Made by a program: the position numbers and the translations under genes. From positions 31,051-48,559 of the forward strand of contig DBEA01000004.1 in the NCBI GenBank assembly GCA_002293845.1: DNA of 17,509 nt, read 5' to 3'. Source of the DNA: Patescibacteria group bacterium UBA918. GTDB lineage: Bacteria > Patescibacteriota > Minisyncoccia > Phycocordibacterales > UBA918. Positions 11,569 to 17,509 of this stretch are shown in pieces (the first letter of the stretch is position 1; each line of letters begins with the position of its first letter). Below the pieces are notes generated by a model. That model searched no databases. It was not told the origin of the DNA and saw nothing but the letters and a program-made list of their open reading frames with translations.

Positions 11569-12897
11569 ATGATACGAGTACGAAGAGTTCGGCTCGATGA
11601 TTTGCCTGTCGTGGCGGAGATGATGCACACGCATCTTGACCCGTTTTACGGCGGCGACCATCGGGCGCACGCAAAGCGCATCGTCGAAACTGCCTCCAAA
11701 GGCAACAAAGACAAGAAGGGTCACTTTTCGGCTGAACAGCTGATGTATGTGGCAGTGGATGATGAAGATGACAACATCGTCGGCATCCTCAACTTTGTGT
11801 CCAAGTACCAAGGTACGGTCAAAATCAGCCCACTGATTGTCCGTGAAGAAGCGAGAGGCAAAGGTGTCAGTCGTATGCTCCTCCGCAAACTTGACGAGTA
11901 TGCGAAGAGATATCGGGTCAGGCAGGTCTACTGCACTGTCTCGGCGAAAAACACCCTCGCCTTGAGTTTCTTCTTGGCGCACGGCTATGTTCGCGCAGGT
12001 GTCGCCAGTCGGCACTATCGAGCGAATGTTGACGAGGTAATGCTCTACAAAATCGTGGAGCACGACGGCATCTACCCAGAGGAACGTACCATCTCGATCC
12101 GTCCGCTTGAAAAGGCGGATGAACAGCAGGTGCGTCATCTCGTCATCAGCCGTCTTTCGCCCTACTTCAACGGCATTGATGACCGTTGGGTAACGGCTCT
12201 CTTTGAGGGCTATGCCAGAAAGGATACCCGCGACCCCAATGAGAAATACAAACTCATCTGGGTGGCGAAGACCCCTGATGGTACGGTTCTCGGAGTTGCC
12301 GCCGCAACCCCGAAGAAGGGCGAACCCGTCAAACTGATGCCGCTCGTCGCCGAAGACATACAGGCGTTCTCTGCTCTCGTGGCGGAACTGCCCAACCACC
12401 TTCGGGAATACGGACACAAACTCTACACTCATACCGTCCCCACGAGTGTGGAAGTCGAAACGTTCCAACATCACGGTTGGCGCATCGAGGCGATGATGCC
12501 CGAAGCGTACAAGCGTGGCGTTGTCACACAACAATGGGGACTTGTAATGGAGAACACAGTTATGAGAATGATGCGCGTCAAACGTCAGTACTTCAACGCC
12601 ATTCTGGCAGGCACGAAACCTCTTGAGGTCCGTGTCGGCTACGGCAACATCAAGAGCATCAAGAAGGGCGAGCACATCCGTCTGGAATGCGGTCGCCACT
12701 TCGGCATTGTCGAGGTTGCGGATGTCCGCACCTATCCGACGTTCGCCGAAATGCTCAAGAACGAGAAGGCGGGACACATCGTCCCCGACGATCCCGCAGG
12801 GGCACTCAACATCCTTCGGAGCATCTATCCGAAGGAGAAGGAGGACCTCGGCGTGTACGTCTTCCAACTCAAGGTCATCAAGAAGTCGAACGGCTAA
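11569..12897 (+). CDS. GNAT-GNAT-ASCH fusion protein
   Basis: This 442-residue protein has three domains. Residues 1-160 form a GNAT acetyltransferase with the acetyl-CoA loop REEARGKGVSRML and a family-like AKNTLALSFFLAHGYV. Residues 175-328 look like a second GNAT (ISIRPLEKADEQQV..., VLGVAAATP..., VETFQHHGW) whose pyrophosphate loop is not recognisable, so it is probably inactive. Residues 331-437 are an ASCH domain (MRVKRQYFNAILAGTKPLEVR, GEHIRLECG). Because ASCH proteins include an acetylcytidine hydrolase, a role in acetylating or reading modified nucleosides or RNA is conceivable but inferred. ATG 11569 has AAAGGAG 9 bases upstream. A strong terminator follows. The opposite strand has a long shadow frame without family features. 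Confidence 0.83.
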   Translation: MIRVRRVRLDDLPVVAEMMHTHLDPFYGGDHRAHAKRIVETASKGNKDKKGHFSAEQLMYVAVDDEDDNIVGILNFVSKYQGTVKISPLIVREEARGKGVSRMLLRKLDEYAKRYRVRQVYCTVSAKNTLALSFFLAHGYVRAGVASRHYRANVDEVMLYKIVEHDGIYPEERTISIRPLEKADEQQVRHLVISRLSPYFNGIDDRWVTALFEGYARKDTRDPNEKYKLIWVAKTPDGTVLGVAAATPKKGEPVKLMPLVAEDIQAFSALVAELPNHLREYGHKLYTHTVPTSVEVETFQHHGWRIEAMMPEAYKRGVVTQQWGLVMENTVMRMMRVKRQYFNAILAGTKPLEVRVGYGNIKSIKKGEHIRLECGRHFGIVEVADVRTYPTFAEMLKNEKAGHIVPDDPAGALNILRSIYPKEKEDLGVYVFQLKVIKKSNG

Positions 12898-12925
12898 TCA
12901 CCGTCTGACCCACTGAAGACAACCC

Positions 12926-12962
12926 CAGCCCGATACCCCTCAAAAGGTATCGGGCTGTTTTT
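12926..12962 (+). terminator. Strong intrinsic terminator after the GNAT-ASCH gene
   Basis: Perfect 12-bp stem CAGCCCGATACC (12926-12937) with GGTATCGGGCTG (12946-12957), 8-base loop, then TTTTT (12958-12962). Confidence 0.9.
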
Positions 12963-12975
12963 ATAAGCAAAAACC

Positions 12976-13145
12976 TTCTAGGACTCGAACCGCACAAACA
13001 GCTTGAAATATAGCTTTCCTGATTTTAGGCGAAAACAGCAAAAGTTCGAGCCCATGACTCGTTCTGAAACCACGTTGCAAAATATAGCGATTTTAGGAGA
13101 CTCGGTCGGTCTCACTACTCTGCTGACCGGCTAGGATTCGAACTT
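12976..13145. repeat. Gene-free stretch R4 with tRNA-T-arm-like motifs and a direct repeat
   Basis: CTAGGACTCGAACC (12979-12992) and CTAGGATTCGAAC (13131-13143) are complements of tRNA T-arm 3' halves, but neither has the pairing 5' arm or a tRNA body, so they are not tRNA genes. Between them a sequence is repeated with a small indel: ATATAGC...GATTTTAGG at 13008-13029 and 13083-13097. This may be the right end of the accessory region, which starts at about 8275 with a similar motif at 8495-8504. No gene is seen here. Confidence 0.45.
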
Positions 13146-13156
13146 ATATAGCCGAG

Positions 13157-13465
13157 CTAATCAAATTTCCTCAACAGGCCAACAATGACGCCCCAAAGGG
13201 TCGTTTCGATATCAAACTCTTTTTCGGATAGGTATTTTCGGACCCGTAACTCTCCGGCCTCCGCAACCACGACATAGCGTCCGCGCCTAGGACTTACCGA
13301 CCGGTCCACGACCAAAACATCTCCCTCCTCTATCCTGCTACCCTCTGGTCCGACCACCTCCATCTTCAAGAAAAAAGTGGCATCCGGATGCTTCACTAAA
13401 TAATCATGTATATCGAGAGACCTTTCCTTGTCTCCGTCCTTCATCACATTGAAAGCTCGCGCCAT
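13157..13465 (-). CDS. UmuD'-like protein lacking the protease dyad
   Basis: UmuD cleaves itself to UmuD', which joins UmuC in DNA polymerase V. This 102-residue protein aligns without gaps to E. coli UmuD (recalled sequence) from the LLIQHPSATYFVK region (here YLVKHPDATFFLK, 22-34) through GDLLIVD (GDVLVVD, 48-54) to GEFTVKK (GELRVRK, 71-77), and ends with WGVIVGLLRK like VFGVVIHVVK. The catalytic Ser60 position is Gly39, within VVGPEG instead of SGDSM, and the Lys97 position is Arg76. It begins at about UmuD residue 22, so the cleavable arm is missing. No ATG/GTG/TTG occurs upstream before a stop. It follows the CAP gene by 65 bases; umuC is about 7 kb away. No ribosome-binding site is seen. 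Confidence 0.78.
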   Translation of the reverse strand: MARAFNVMKDGDKERSLDIHDYLVKHPDATFFLKMEVVGPEGSRIEEGDVLVVDRSVSPRRGRYVVVAEAGELRVRKYLSEKEFDIETTLWGVIVGLLRKFD

Positions 13466-13530
13466 GTCGTTATGAAAATATGGCCCTACCTTAATAACCT
13501 TAACGCCCAGCGTTTTTACAGATCTTAATC

Positions 13531-14523
13531 TTAAGCTATGACCACTTTAGCCGCCACGAACACATGCACGCTGAACATCACGGCTATAAAGGCCAACATG
13601 GCGACGCCGTAGGCGATCTGCACCGGATGCTGGCGGCGCCATTCGACGATAATAGAGAGTAATAGCACCGCGACGACGAAAACGCCGATCAGGCTATAGA
13701 GGATCTGTAAGACTAAGCGTGGAGATGTGGCCAAACGACCCCAAAATGACGCCGGCTCTGGCGCCGTTTCGGAAAGCAGAACAGCGTCTTCGTTAGTCGT
13801 GGCCGCGAAACTTTCGTAGACCACCGTTCCGGCCTCAGTGACTCCGACCACATCTTCACTTTCAGACACACCGGCGACTTCGGGAGCTACATCGACCTCA
13901 GGCTCGGGCTCTCTGATCTCGTTTGTTTCCGAGATGACCTCGGTCTCGGCCGCTTTCACTGGCCCGGCCGGTGTACCGAACATCTGCACCACGAACACCG
14001 TGTCATAGCCCTGATACCTTCCTTTGGCGGTACCGATGCCGATCTCAGTGAATTTCTCATCCATGATGTTCTCACGATGGGTCGGCGAATCTAGCCAAGC
14101 CTCGACGACTTCATTGGAGTCTGTGAAATGTACCGCTAGATTTTCGCCGGCGTTTTTGTATGTATAGCCGGCCTCTTGAAACCAGTGCCAGGGAGAGACT
14201 CCGGTCGGACTCCAGTGAGCGAAGTATTCACCCGCGGCCATATCTTCCGCTTTGAGTCGTGCGGCCTCATCGAGGACAGAGTCGCGCGTCAATGGAGGAC
14301 GGCCTTCCTCGGCGCGTGCCGCGTTGGTGGCGTCGGTCACGATAGCCGGCAGTATCGTCGAGACCAACCAGTCGGAAGCCACCCACAGTATCGAGTGCAA
14401 ATTGGCGAAGGAAAACGAGATCATCACTAACACCGCCATACCGACCAAAGCCGAACGCTGTAAAGCGTTCGGCTTAAAGTCGTTATCCGGGCTTGGTATC
14501 AGAAACCTTTTGATCCATTTCAT
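13531..14523 (-). CDS. Membrane-anchored CAP (SCP/PR1)-domain protein
   Basis: This 330-residue protein has an N-terminal helix (about 27-42), a CAP domain (about 62-185) and, after an acidic Glu/Val-rich linker (190-265), two C-terminal helices (LVLQILYSLIGVFVVAVLLLS and YGVAMLAFIAVMFSVHVFV). CAP features are clear: NAARAEEGRPPL, LKAEDMAAGEYFAHWSPTG, the YKNAGENLA block, VVEAWLDSPTHRENIMDEKFTEIGIG and VFVVQMFG. Extracellular CAP proteins of bacteria are of uncertain activity; lipid binding and proteolysis have been proposed. The ATG at 14523 has GAAGG just upstream and is 10 bases after the sortase stop, so the two are co-transcribed, suggesting a shared role at the cell surface. Confidence 0.9.
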   Translation of the reverse strand: MKWIKRFLIPSPDNDFKPNALQRSALVGMAVLVMISFSFANLHSILWVASDWLVSTILPAIVTDATNAARAEEGRPPLTRDSVLDEAARLKAEDMAAGEYFAHWSPTGVSPWHWFQEAGYTYKNAGENLAVHFTDSNEVVEAWLDSPTHRENIMDEKFTEIGIGTAKGRYQGYDTVFVVQMFGTPAGPVKAAETEVISETNEIREPEPEVDVAPEVAGVSESEDVVGVTEAGTVVYESFAATTNEDAVLLSETAPEPASFWGRLATSPRLVLQILYSLIGVFVVAVLLLSIIVEWRRQHPVQIAYGVAMLAFIAVMFSVHVFVAAKVVIA

Positions 14524-14533
14524 CTTCCTTCAA

Positions 14534-15133
14534 TCATACACCACCTCCGGGTCGAAACTCTAAAAGACGGGCATATACCACGAGATTATGACTATAGCGT
14601 CGCTCGTTTTTGTCGAAGATACCGGCACAGGTCACCAATCGCAATTCCGCGCCGTCACTAGCACCGAAGACCGCGTCGGTCGGAAAATTTTTTTGAGAAT
14701 AATAGTCGATCTCGTAGACCGAAAACAAAGCTACGCTACCGTCCTCTCGTTCCACCTCCACCAGATCGCCCTTCTCGATATCCTTGAGTGGATGAAAAAC
14801 TTCCGGTCCAGATTCCGAATCGACATGGCCTAACACCACCGCCGAACCCGTCTCGCCCGGCGTCGGACCAGGTCGATACCAAGCGACTTGGTCGTAAAAT
14901 TTCGGAACTTCAACGGCACCGACACCGTTCAGGCCCACCGGCTCGCCGAACGTCGCATCGATGTCGACCGAGTCGATAGAAAGACGAGTCGGTATGGACG
15001 CCTCTATGGAGGCGGACGGTGCGACTTCTTCTTTGCGGGGCTCCGTATCGAGGTAAGTCATGACGGAAAGAACGCTGCCGGCCCCCGATAGAGTACCTAG
15101 CAGAAACGACGCTACGATTCGTTTCCTGAACAT
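14534..15133 (-). CDS. Class F-like sortase
   Basis: Sortases cut a C-terminal sorting motif of exported proteins and join them to the cell surface. This 199-residue protein has an N-terminal anchor helix (about 6-27) and a sortase fold with catalytic His103 (VVLGHVDSESG), Cys169 (LRLVTCAG) and Arg178/179 (ERRYSHNLVVYA). The segments VAWYRPGPTPGETGSAVVLGH, VFHPLKDIEKGD and NFPTDAVFG are most like class F enzymes. ATG 15133 lies 10 bases after the stop of the Cna-B/SdrD-like gene, its likely substrate, and 10 bases before the CAP gene. There is no clear ribosome-binding site. The shifted reading frame of the upstream gene would run 22 bases into this gene. Confidence 0.92.
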   Translation of the reverse strand: MFRKRIVASFLLGTLSGAGSVLSVMTYLDTEPRKEEVAPSASIEASIPTRLSIDSVDIDATFGEPVGLNGVGAVEVPKFYDQVAWYRPGPTPGETGSAVVLGHVDSESGPEVFHPLKDIEKGDLVEVEREDGSVALFSVYEIDYYSQKNFPTDAVFGASDGAELRLVTCAGIFDKNERRYSHNLVVYARLLEFRPGGGV

Positions 15134-15143
15134 TTACGCGGTC

Positions 15144-16508
15144 TTAAATACCAAACCAAGCCAATACCGGCCACAGCCAGGCCAACGAGACCGGCAACCT
15201 AGAGGAAGCGCCCCCTGCCCCCATGTTCGGGGCACCGACGGGCAACGTCAGCTGTTCGCCCAATACCTTGGGAGTAGCCCGACCGGAAGATCCATCACTG
15301 CTTCCTCCACCATCATTACCATCACCACCGTCGCCGCCCCCGTCATCATTGCCCCCATTACCACCTCCATTCCCGGTGTAATAGTTGCCGAAATTAAAAC
15401 CGGAGTAAGTTTCGACGATAGCGGCCTGCGCTACCTTCACGAACAAGTTCAAAGGGAACCAGAGCGTCACTTCCTCGACACTTCCATTTGGTACCGTCAC
15501 TACGTAGGTCTGCGGGCTGCTTGGGAAAGACTGCGCCCAATCCTCCTGCAAGACCTCTGACAAGGTCCAGGTTCCGGCCTCGACGACGAAATAGTAATAT
15601 CCGGTGGCATCAGTGGTGGTAGAGAGGTTCAACGTGCCGTTCGTGGCCGTCACCGTCCAACCAGCAAGCGCGTTCTCGGTATCCGGCCAAGCGCCGTTTT
15701 GATCGGCATCGTGCCACACATAACCTTCGAGCTTATACTCGAGCGTCGAAGTGCCGTTACCACCGCCGTTTCCGTCGTCGTACGTGTTGGTGATGGTGCA
15801 GGTAGATGTGGCGCCAGAGACCAGACTAATCGACGAACAGTTGTCGTAGGTAGCCACGTATCCGTCTGGAATGCCGACCTCGACCACATCGTACGTGCCG
15901 GCCACTAACGACAGAGAGTTGCTACCGTCGATCTCGAAAGCCATGTCGGCGCCGCTATTAACGGAGAAGTTGAAGTCGCTCGGGGAAGTAGTGGTACCTA
16001 CGACCAGCTTATTCACCACTAAAACGCCATTGTCGTTTCCACCATTGCCGTTGTCGCTGGTGGGACGATATTGATTATTGACCTCGCAAGGCAACGGACT
16101 TTCGAATTGACCCAGGTCGCTTTCTTCGATAGTTATCCAACCCTTGTACTGATCGTCATCGTTGGCATCACAACCGACCCCATACCAACCGACGCGCCAA
16201 TCAGATTTGACGAAACCGTCCGGAACCAACTCCTCAACCGCGTACGTTCCAGGCGGCAACGCGATGACCTGATCATGTGACAACGTCTCATTGATCGTCC
16301 CACCGGTCACCACAAAGGCGAAATCGCTCAAAGAATAGCCATGCGGATCGCCGTCTATCTTTTTGTACACATGCACGTCCACGGTCGTATCGGTCACTTC
16401 TTGTGCGCCTACGGTCTTCTGCGAGACAGTGAACGCGGCGGTCACGATCAGCGCTATCATGACGCTGATCATGGCGGCTAGGAAGGTTTTTGAGATTTTT
16501 AGCTGCAT
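15144..16508 (-). CDS. Cna-B/SdrD-like surface protein, probable sortase substrate with frameshifted C-terminus
   Basis: A signal peptide (MQLKISKTFLAAMISVMIAL...VGAQE) precedes beta-sandwich modules: two prealbumin/Cna-B-like repeats (VDVHVYKKIDGD...VEELVPDGFV; VLVVNKLVVG...VVEVGIPDGYV) and an SdrD-B-like module (YKLEGYVWHDADQNGAWPDTENALAGWTVTA...GTWTLSEVL). A Gly/Asn/Asp-rich linker, TPKVLGEQL and a possible sorting signal, LPVGAPNMGAGG, follow. In this frame the tail is LPVSLAWLWPVLAWFGI and stops without basic residues. The -1 frame from about 15198 instead encodes a canonical hydrophobic anchor ending GLVWYLRPRK, so a one-base loss is suspected. I prefer ATG 16508; ATG 16586 would add 26 residues before the signal peptide. 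The sortase gene follows directly. Confidence 0.82.
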   Translation of the reverse strand: MQLKISKTFLAAMISVMIALIVTAAFTVSQKTVGAQEVTDTTVDVHVYKKIDGDPHGYSLSDFAFVVTGGTINETLSHDQVIALPPGTYAVEELVPDGFVKSDWRVGWYGVGCDANDDDQYKGWITIEESDLGQFESPLPCEVNNQYRPTSDNGNGGNDNGVLVVNKLVVGTTTSPSDFNFSVNSGADMAFEIDGSNSLSLVAGTYDVVEVGIPDGYVATYDNCSSISLVSGATSTCTITNTYDDGNGGGNGTSTLEYKLEGYVWHDADQNGAWPDTENALAGWTVTATNGTLNLSTTTDATGYYYFVVEAGTWTLSEVLQEDWAQSFPSSPQTYVVTVPNGSVEEVTLWFPLNLFVKVAQAAIVETYSGFNFGNYYTGNGGGNGGNDDGGGDGGDGNDGGGSSDGSSGRATPKVLGEQLTLPVGAPNMGAGGASSRLPVSLAWLWPVLAWFGI

Positions 16509-16574
16509 ATTCTTGTATGACTTATCTATAGTGGCGAATATTACACCTTGTTCCGATTTTATCTCTTGATTTTT

Positions 16575-16595
16575 CGATGGAATCATGTTCCATCG
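16575..16595. repeat. 8-bp inverted repeat upstream of the surface-protein gene
   Basis: CGATGGAA (16575-16582) and TTCCATCG (16588-16595), 5-base loop. It is followed on the minus strand by a run of A, not T, so it is not a minus-strand terminator. It lies in the 120-base gap between two surface-protein genes and could be an operator. Confidence 0.35.
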
Positions 16596-16628
16596 CGATG
16601 CCAGAACGACACCCGGTCGAAACCGGTT

Positions 16629-17509
16629 TTATCTATCGGTCGTGGTCTCGACAGCGGCGGCCGGGGAGGCCGCGCTGGCGGCGGCTATCGGTGAGACACC
16701 AGGAATGGAGAAGGTGTAATCGCCACCAGTAGACGACAATCCGCGACCGGAAGAACGAATGCGATAGGTGTATTCAGTTCCTGGACGTAGATTGCCCATG
16801 AAGAGGAAGTGCTGAGTGCGCGGGAACGGGAAATACAAACTGGCATTTTGATAACCTAGGTTTGGAACTAACGGATTGTAAGCAGATGCCTTGCTTTTTT
16901 CACTCCAAAATAGCTGACCATCCGCCGGAAGATTAGTGTCCCAAGCGACCACTGCGATGTAAGTGCCGTTGTTGGTGGGGAAAGAACCAAGGAATCTCGA
17001 ATTTCTGACGGCTAGGCCCACGCCTTCAATCTGCAACTTATGCGTGGCATCCCTTATCTTGAGCTGTTTGCCAGGTTTGCCATCTGGCTTTGGCGCTCTG
17101 TAGGCCACGACACTGGCTTTGTTCACGTACTCTCCAGAGGGCGTGTCGCTCTTGTAATTTATAGTGTACGTGAGTTCTATAACTTCACCGGGCAATATGT
17201 TGCCGAGATCCCAGGATTGTTCGCTCACCACGGTGCCGATAGGATTGAGTAGGGTGTCGATGACCCGAGCGTTGTACGCGGTACCACCACGGTTCTTAAC
17301 GGTCACCAGGTAGTCGACCGAATCACCGGCCCGAACAGCGACTTTATCATCATTCAAGACAGTCTTATATACGACCACTTGAGGAGCGGCATTGGGATCG
17401 GCTTTCACCTTTCCACGCTCCACACTGGCACCCAGTACTTGCTTGGTAGGCGAACTGCTTCCTCCACCACCGCCTCCACCTCCACCTCCGCCACCGCCAC
17501 CGCCACCGC
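16629..17509 (-). CDS. Surface protein with DUF11-like and fibronectin/phosphoesterase-N-like domains, 5' part outside window
   Basis: Only the C-terminal ~293 residues are seen; the frame is open to the window edge, and the GTG at 17423 is not a real start because coding clearly continues upstream. Order: a run of at least 16 Gly, SSSPTKQVLGASVE, a DUF11-like beta domain (PQVVVYKTVLNDD...DYLVTVKNRGGTAYN...), then a fibronectin-III or purple-acid-phosphatase-N-like domain (VVAWDTNLPADGQLFWSEK...LRPGTEYTYRIRS) and a low-complexity Ala/Ser/Thr tail ending ETTTDR. There is no C-terminal membrane helix or sorting motif, so anchoring must come from the N-terminal part or from partner proteins. DUF11 domains are common in bacterial adhesins. 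It lies upstream of the sortase operon. Confidence 0.75.
   Translation of the reverse strand, partial: GGGGGGGGGGGGGGGGSSSPTKQVLGASVERGKVKADPNAAPQVVVYKTVLNDDKVAVRAGDSVDYLVTVKNRGGTAYNARVIDTLLNPIGTVVSEQSWDLGNILPGEVIELTYTINYKSDTPSGEYVNKASVVAYRAPKPDGKPGKQLKIRDATHKLQIEGVGLAVRNSRFLGSFPTNNGTYIAVVAWDTNLPADGQLFWSEKSKASAYNPLVPNLGYQNASLYFPFPRTQHFLFMGNLRPGTEYTYRIRSSGRGLSSTGGDYTFSIPGVSPIAAASAASPAAAVETTTDR
17459..17509 (-). repeat. GGN-codon run encoding polyglycine
   Basis: At least 16 consecutive glycine codons (GGT, GGC and GGA mixed) at the window edge. Use of mixed codons suggests selection for the glycine linker and not only slippage. The region is a likely site of length variation and assembly error. 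Confidence 0.8.

Noticed and set aside
11515..12867. 450-codon open frame on the minus strand opposite the GNAT-ASCH gene
   Set aside because: It mirrors the plus-strand coding sequence, has no recognisable domain and no promoter or ribosome-binding site, and the plus strand has clear GNAT and ASCH motifs with its own signals. The long frame is a by-product of codon bias.
12976..13145. Possible tRNA gene(s) on the minus strand suggested by GTTCGAATCC and GGTTCGAGTCC
   Set aside because: No matching T-stem 5' arm, acceptor stem, anticodon arm or D-arm could be found around either motif.
16613..16627. CCGGT-CGAA-ACCGG hairpin followed by TTTT on the plus strand
   Set aside because: No plus-strand gene ends here; the stem is short and the flanking genes are on the minus strand, where no T-run follows.

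Overview
The window most resembles a chromosomal segment of a Candidate Phyla Radiation (Patescibacteria, probably Parcubacteria-like) bacterium. The evidence is the mix of gene families: a membrane-anchored CAP-domain protein beside a class F-like sortase, glycine-rich surface proteins with a VLG-type motif, a small Cys-rich CPDG...GPNCEF repeat protein, a CapA-like phosphatase and an AI-2E family permease. Genes are tightly packed and UGA is used as a stop. The phylum is inferred from gene content; there is no rRNA in the window to prove it.

Layout. (1) 1-6643, all minus strand: a short cell-envelope and information-processing run, reading right to left: small Cys-rich membrane protein, UmuC translesion polymerase, Ig-like surface protein with a cytoplasmic coiled coil, AI-2E permease, small tail-anchored protein, CapA-like phosphatase, membrane-anchored FKBP, and tRNA-guanine transglycosylase (cut by the left edge). 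(2) 6690-7905, plus strand: a sigma70-type promoter, a ~170-nt leader with a terminator and a competing antiterminator pairing, a RimJ/RimL-type acetyltransferase and a small two-helix membrane protein, each gene followed by a strong terminator. (3) 7930-13150: an accessory region. It begins where a truncated membrane-protein gene abuts the last ~84 codons of a serine recombinase. Two AT-rich two-gene units (HEPN-like + CYTH; unknown + NlpC/P60-like) follow, flanked by related boundary repeats that include anti-T-arm-like motifs, a small hairpin and a built-in promoter predicted to give leaderless mRNA. Beyond the third repeat lie an ASCH gene and a GNAT-GNAT-ASCH fusion gene, then a second cluster of tRNA-T-arm-like motifs. 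(4) 13157-17509, minus strand: a surface module (DUF11/FN3-like surface protein cut by the right edge, Cna-B/SdrD-like surface protein, class F-like sortase, CAP-domain protein) ending in a very short UmuD-like protein.

The points most worth attention are the cassette-like array with repeated promoter-bearing boundaries next to a recombinase remnant; a UmuD homologue that starts about where UmuD' starts and has lost both catalytic residues, on the same contig as umuC; a possible transcription attenuator ahead of the acetyltransferase; and an apparent frameshift that separates the sortase substrate from its canonical membrane anchor and basic tail. All functional statements come from reading motifs by eye; no database search was run.
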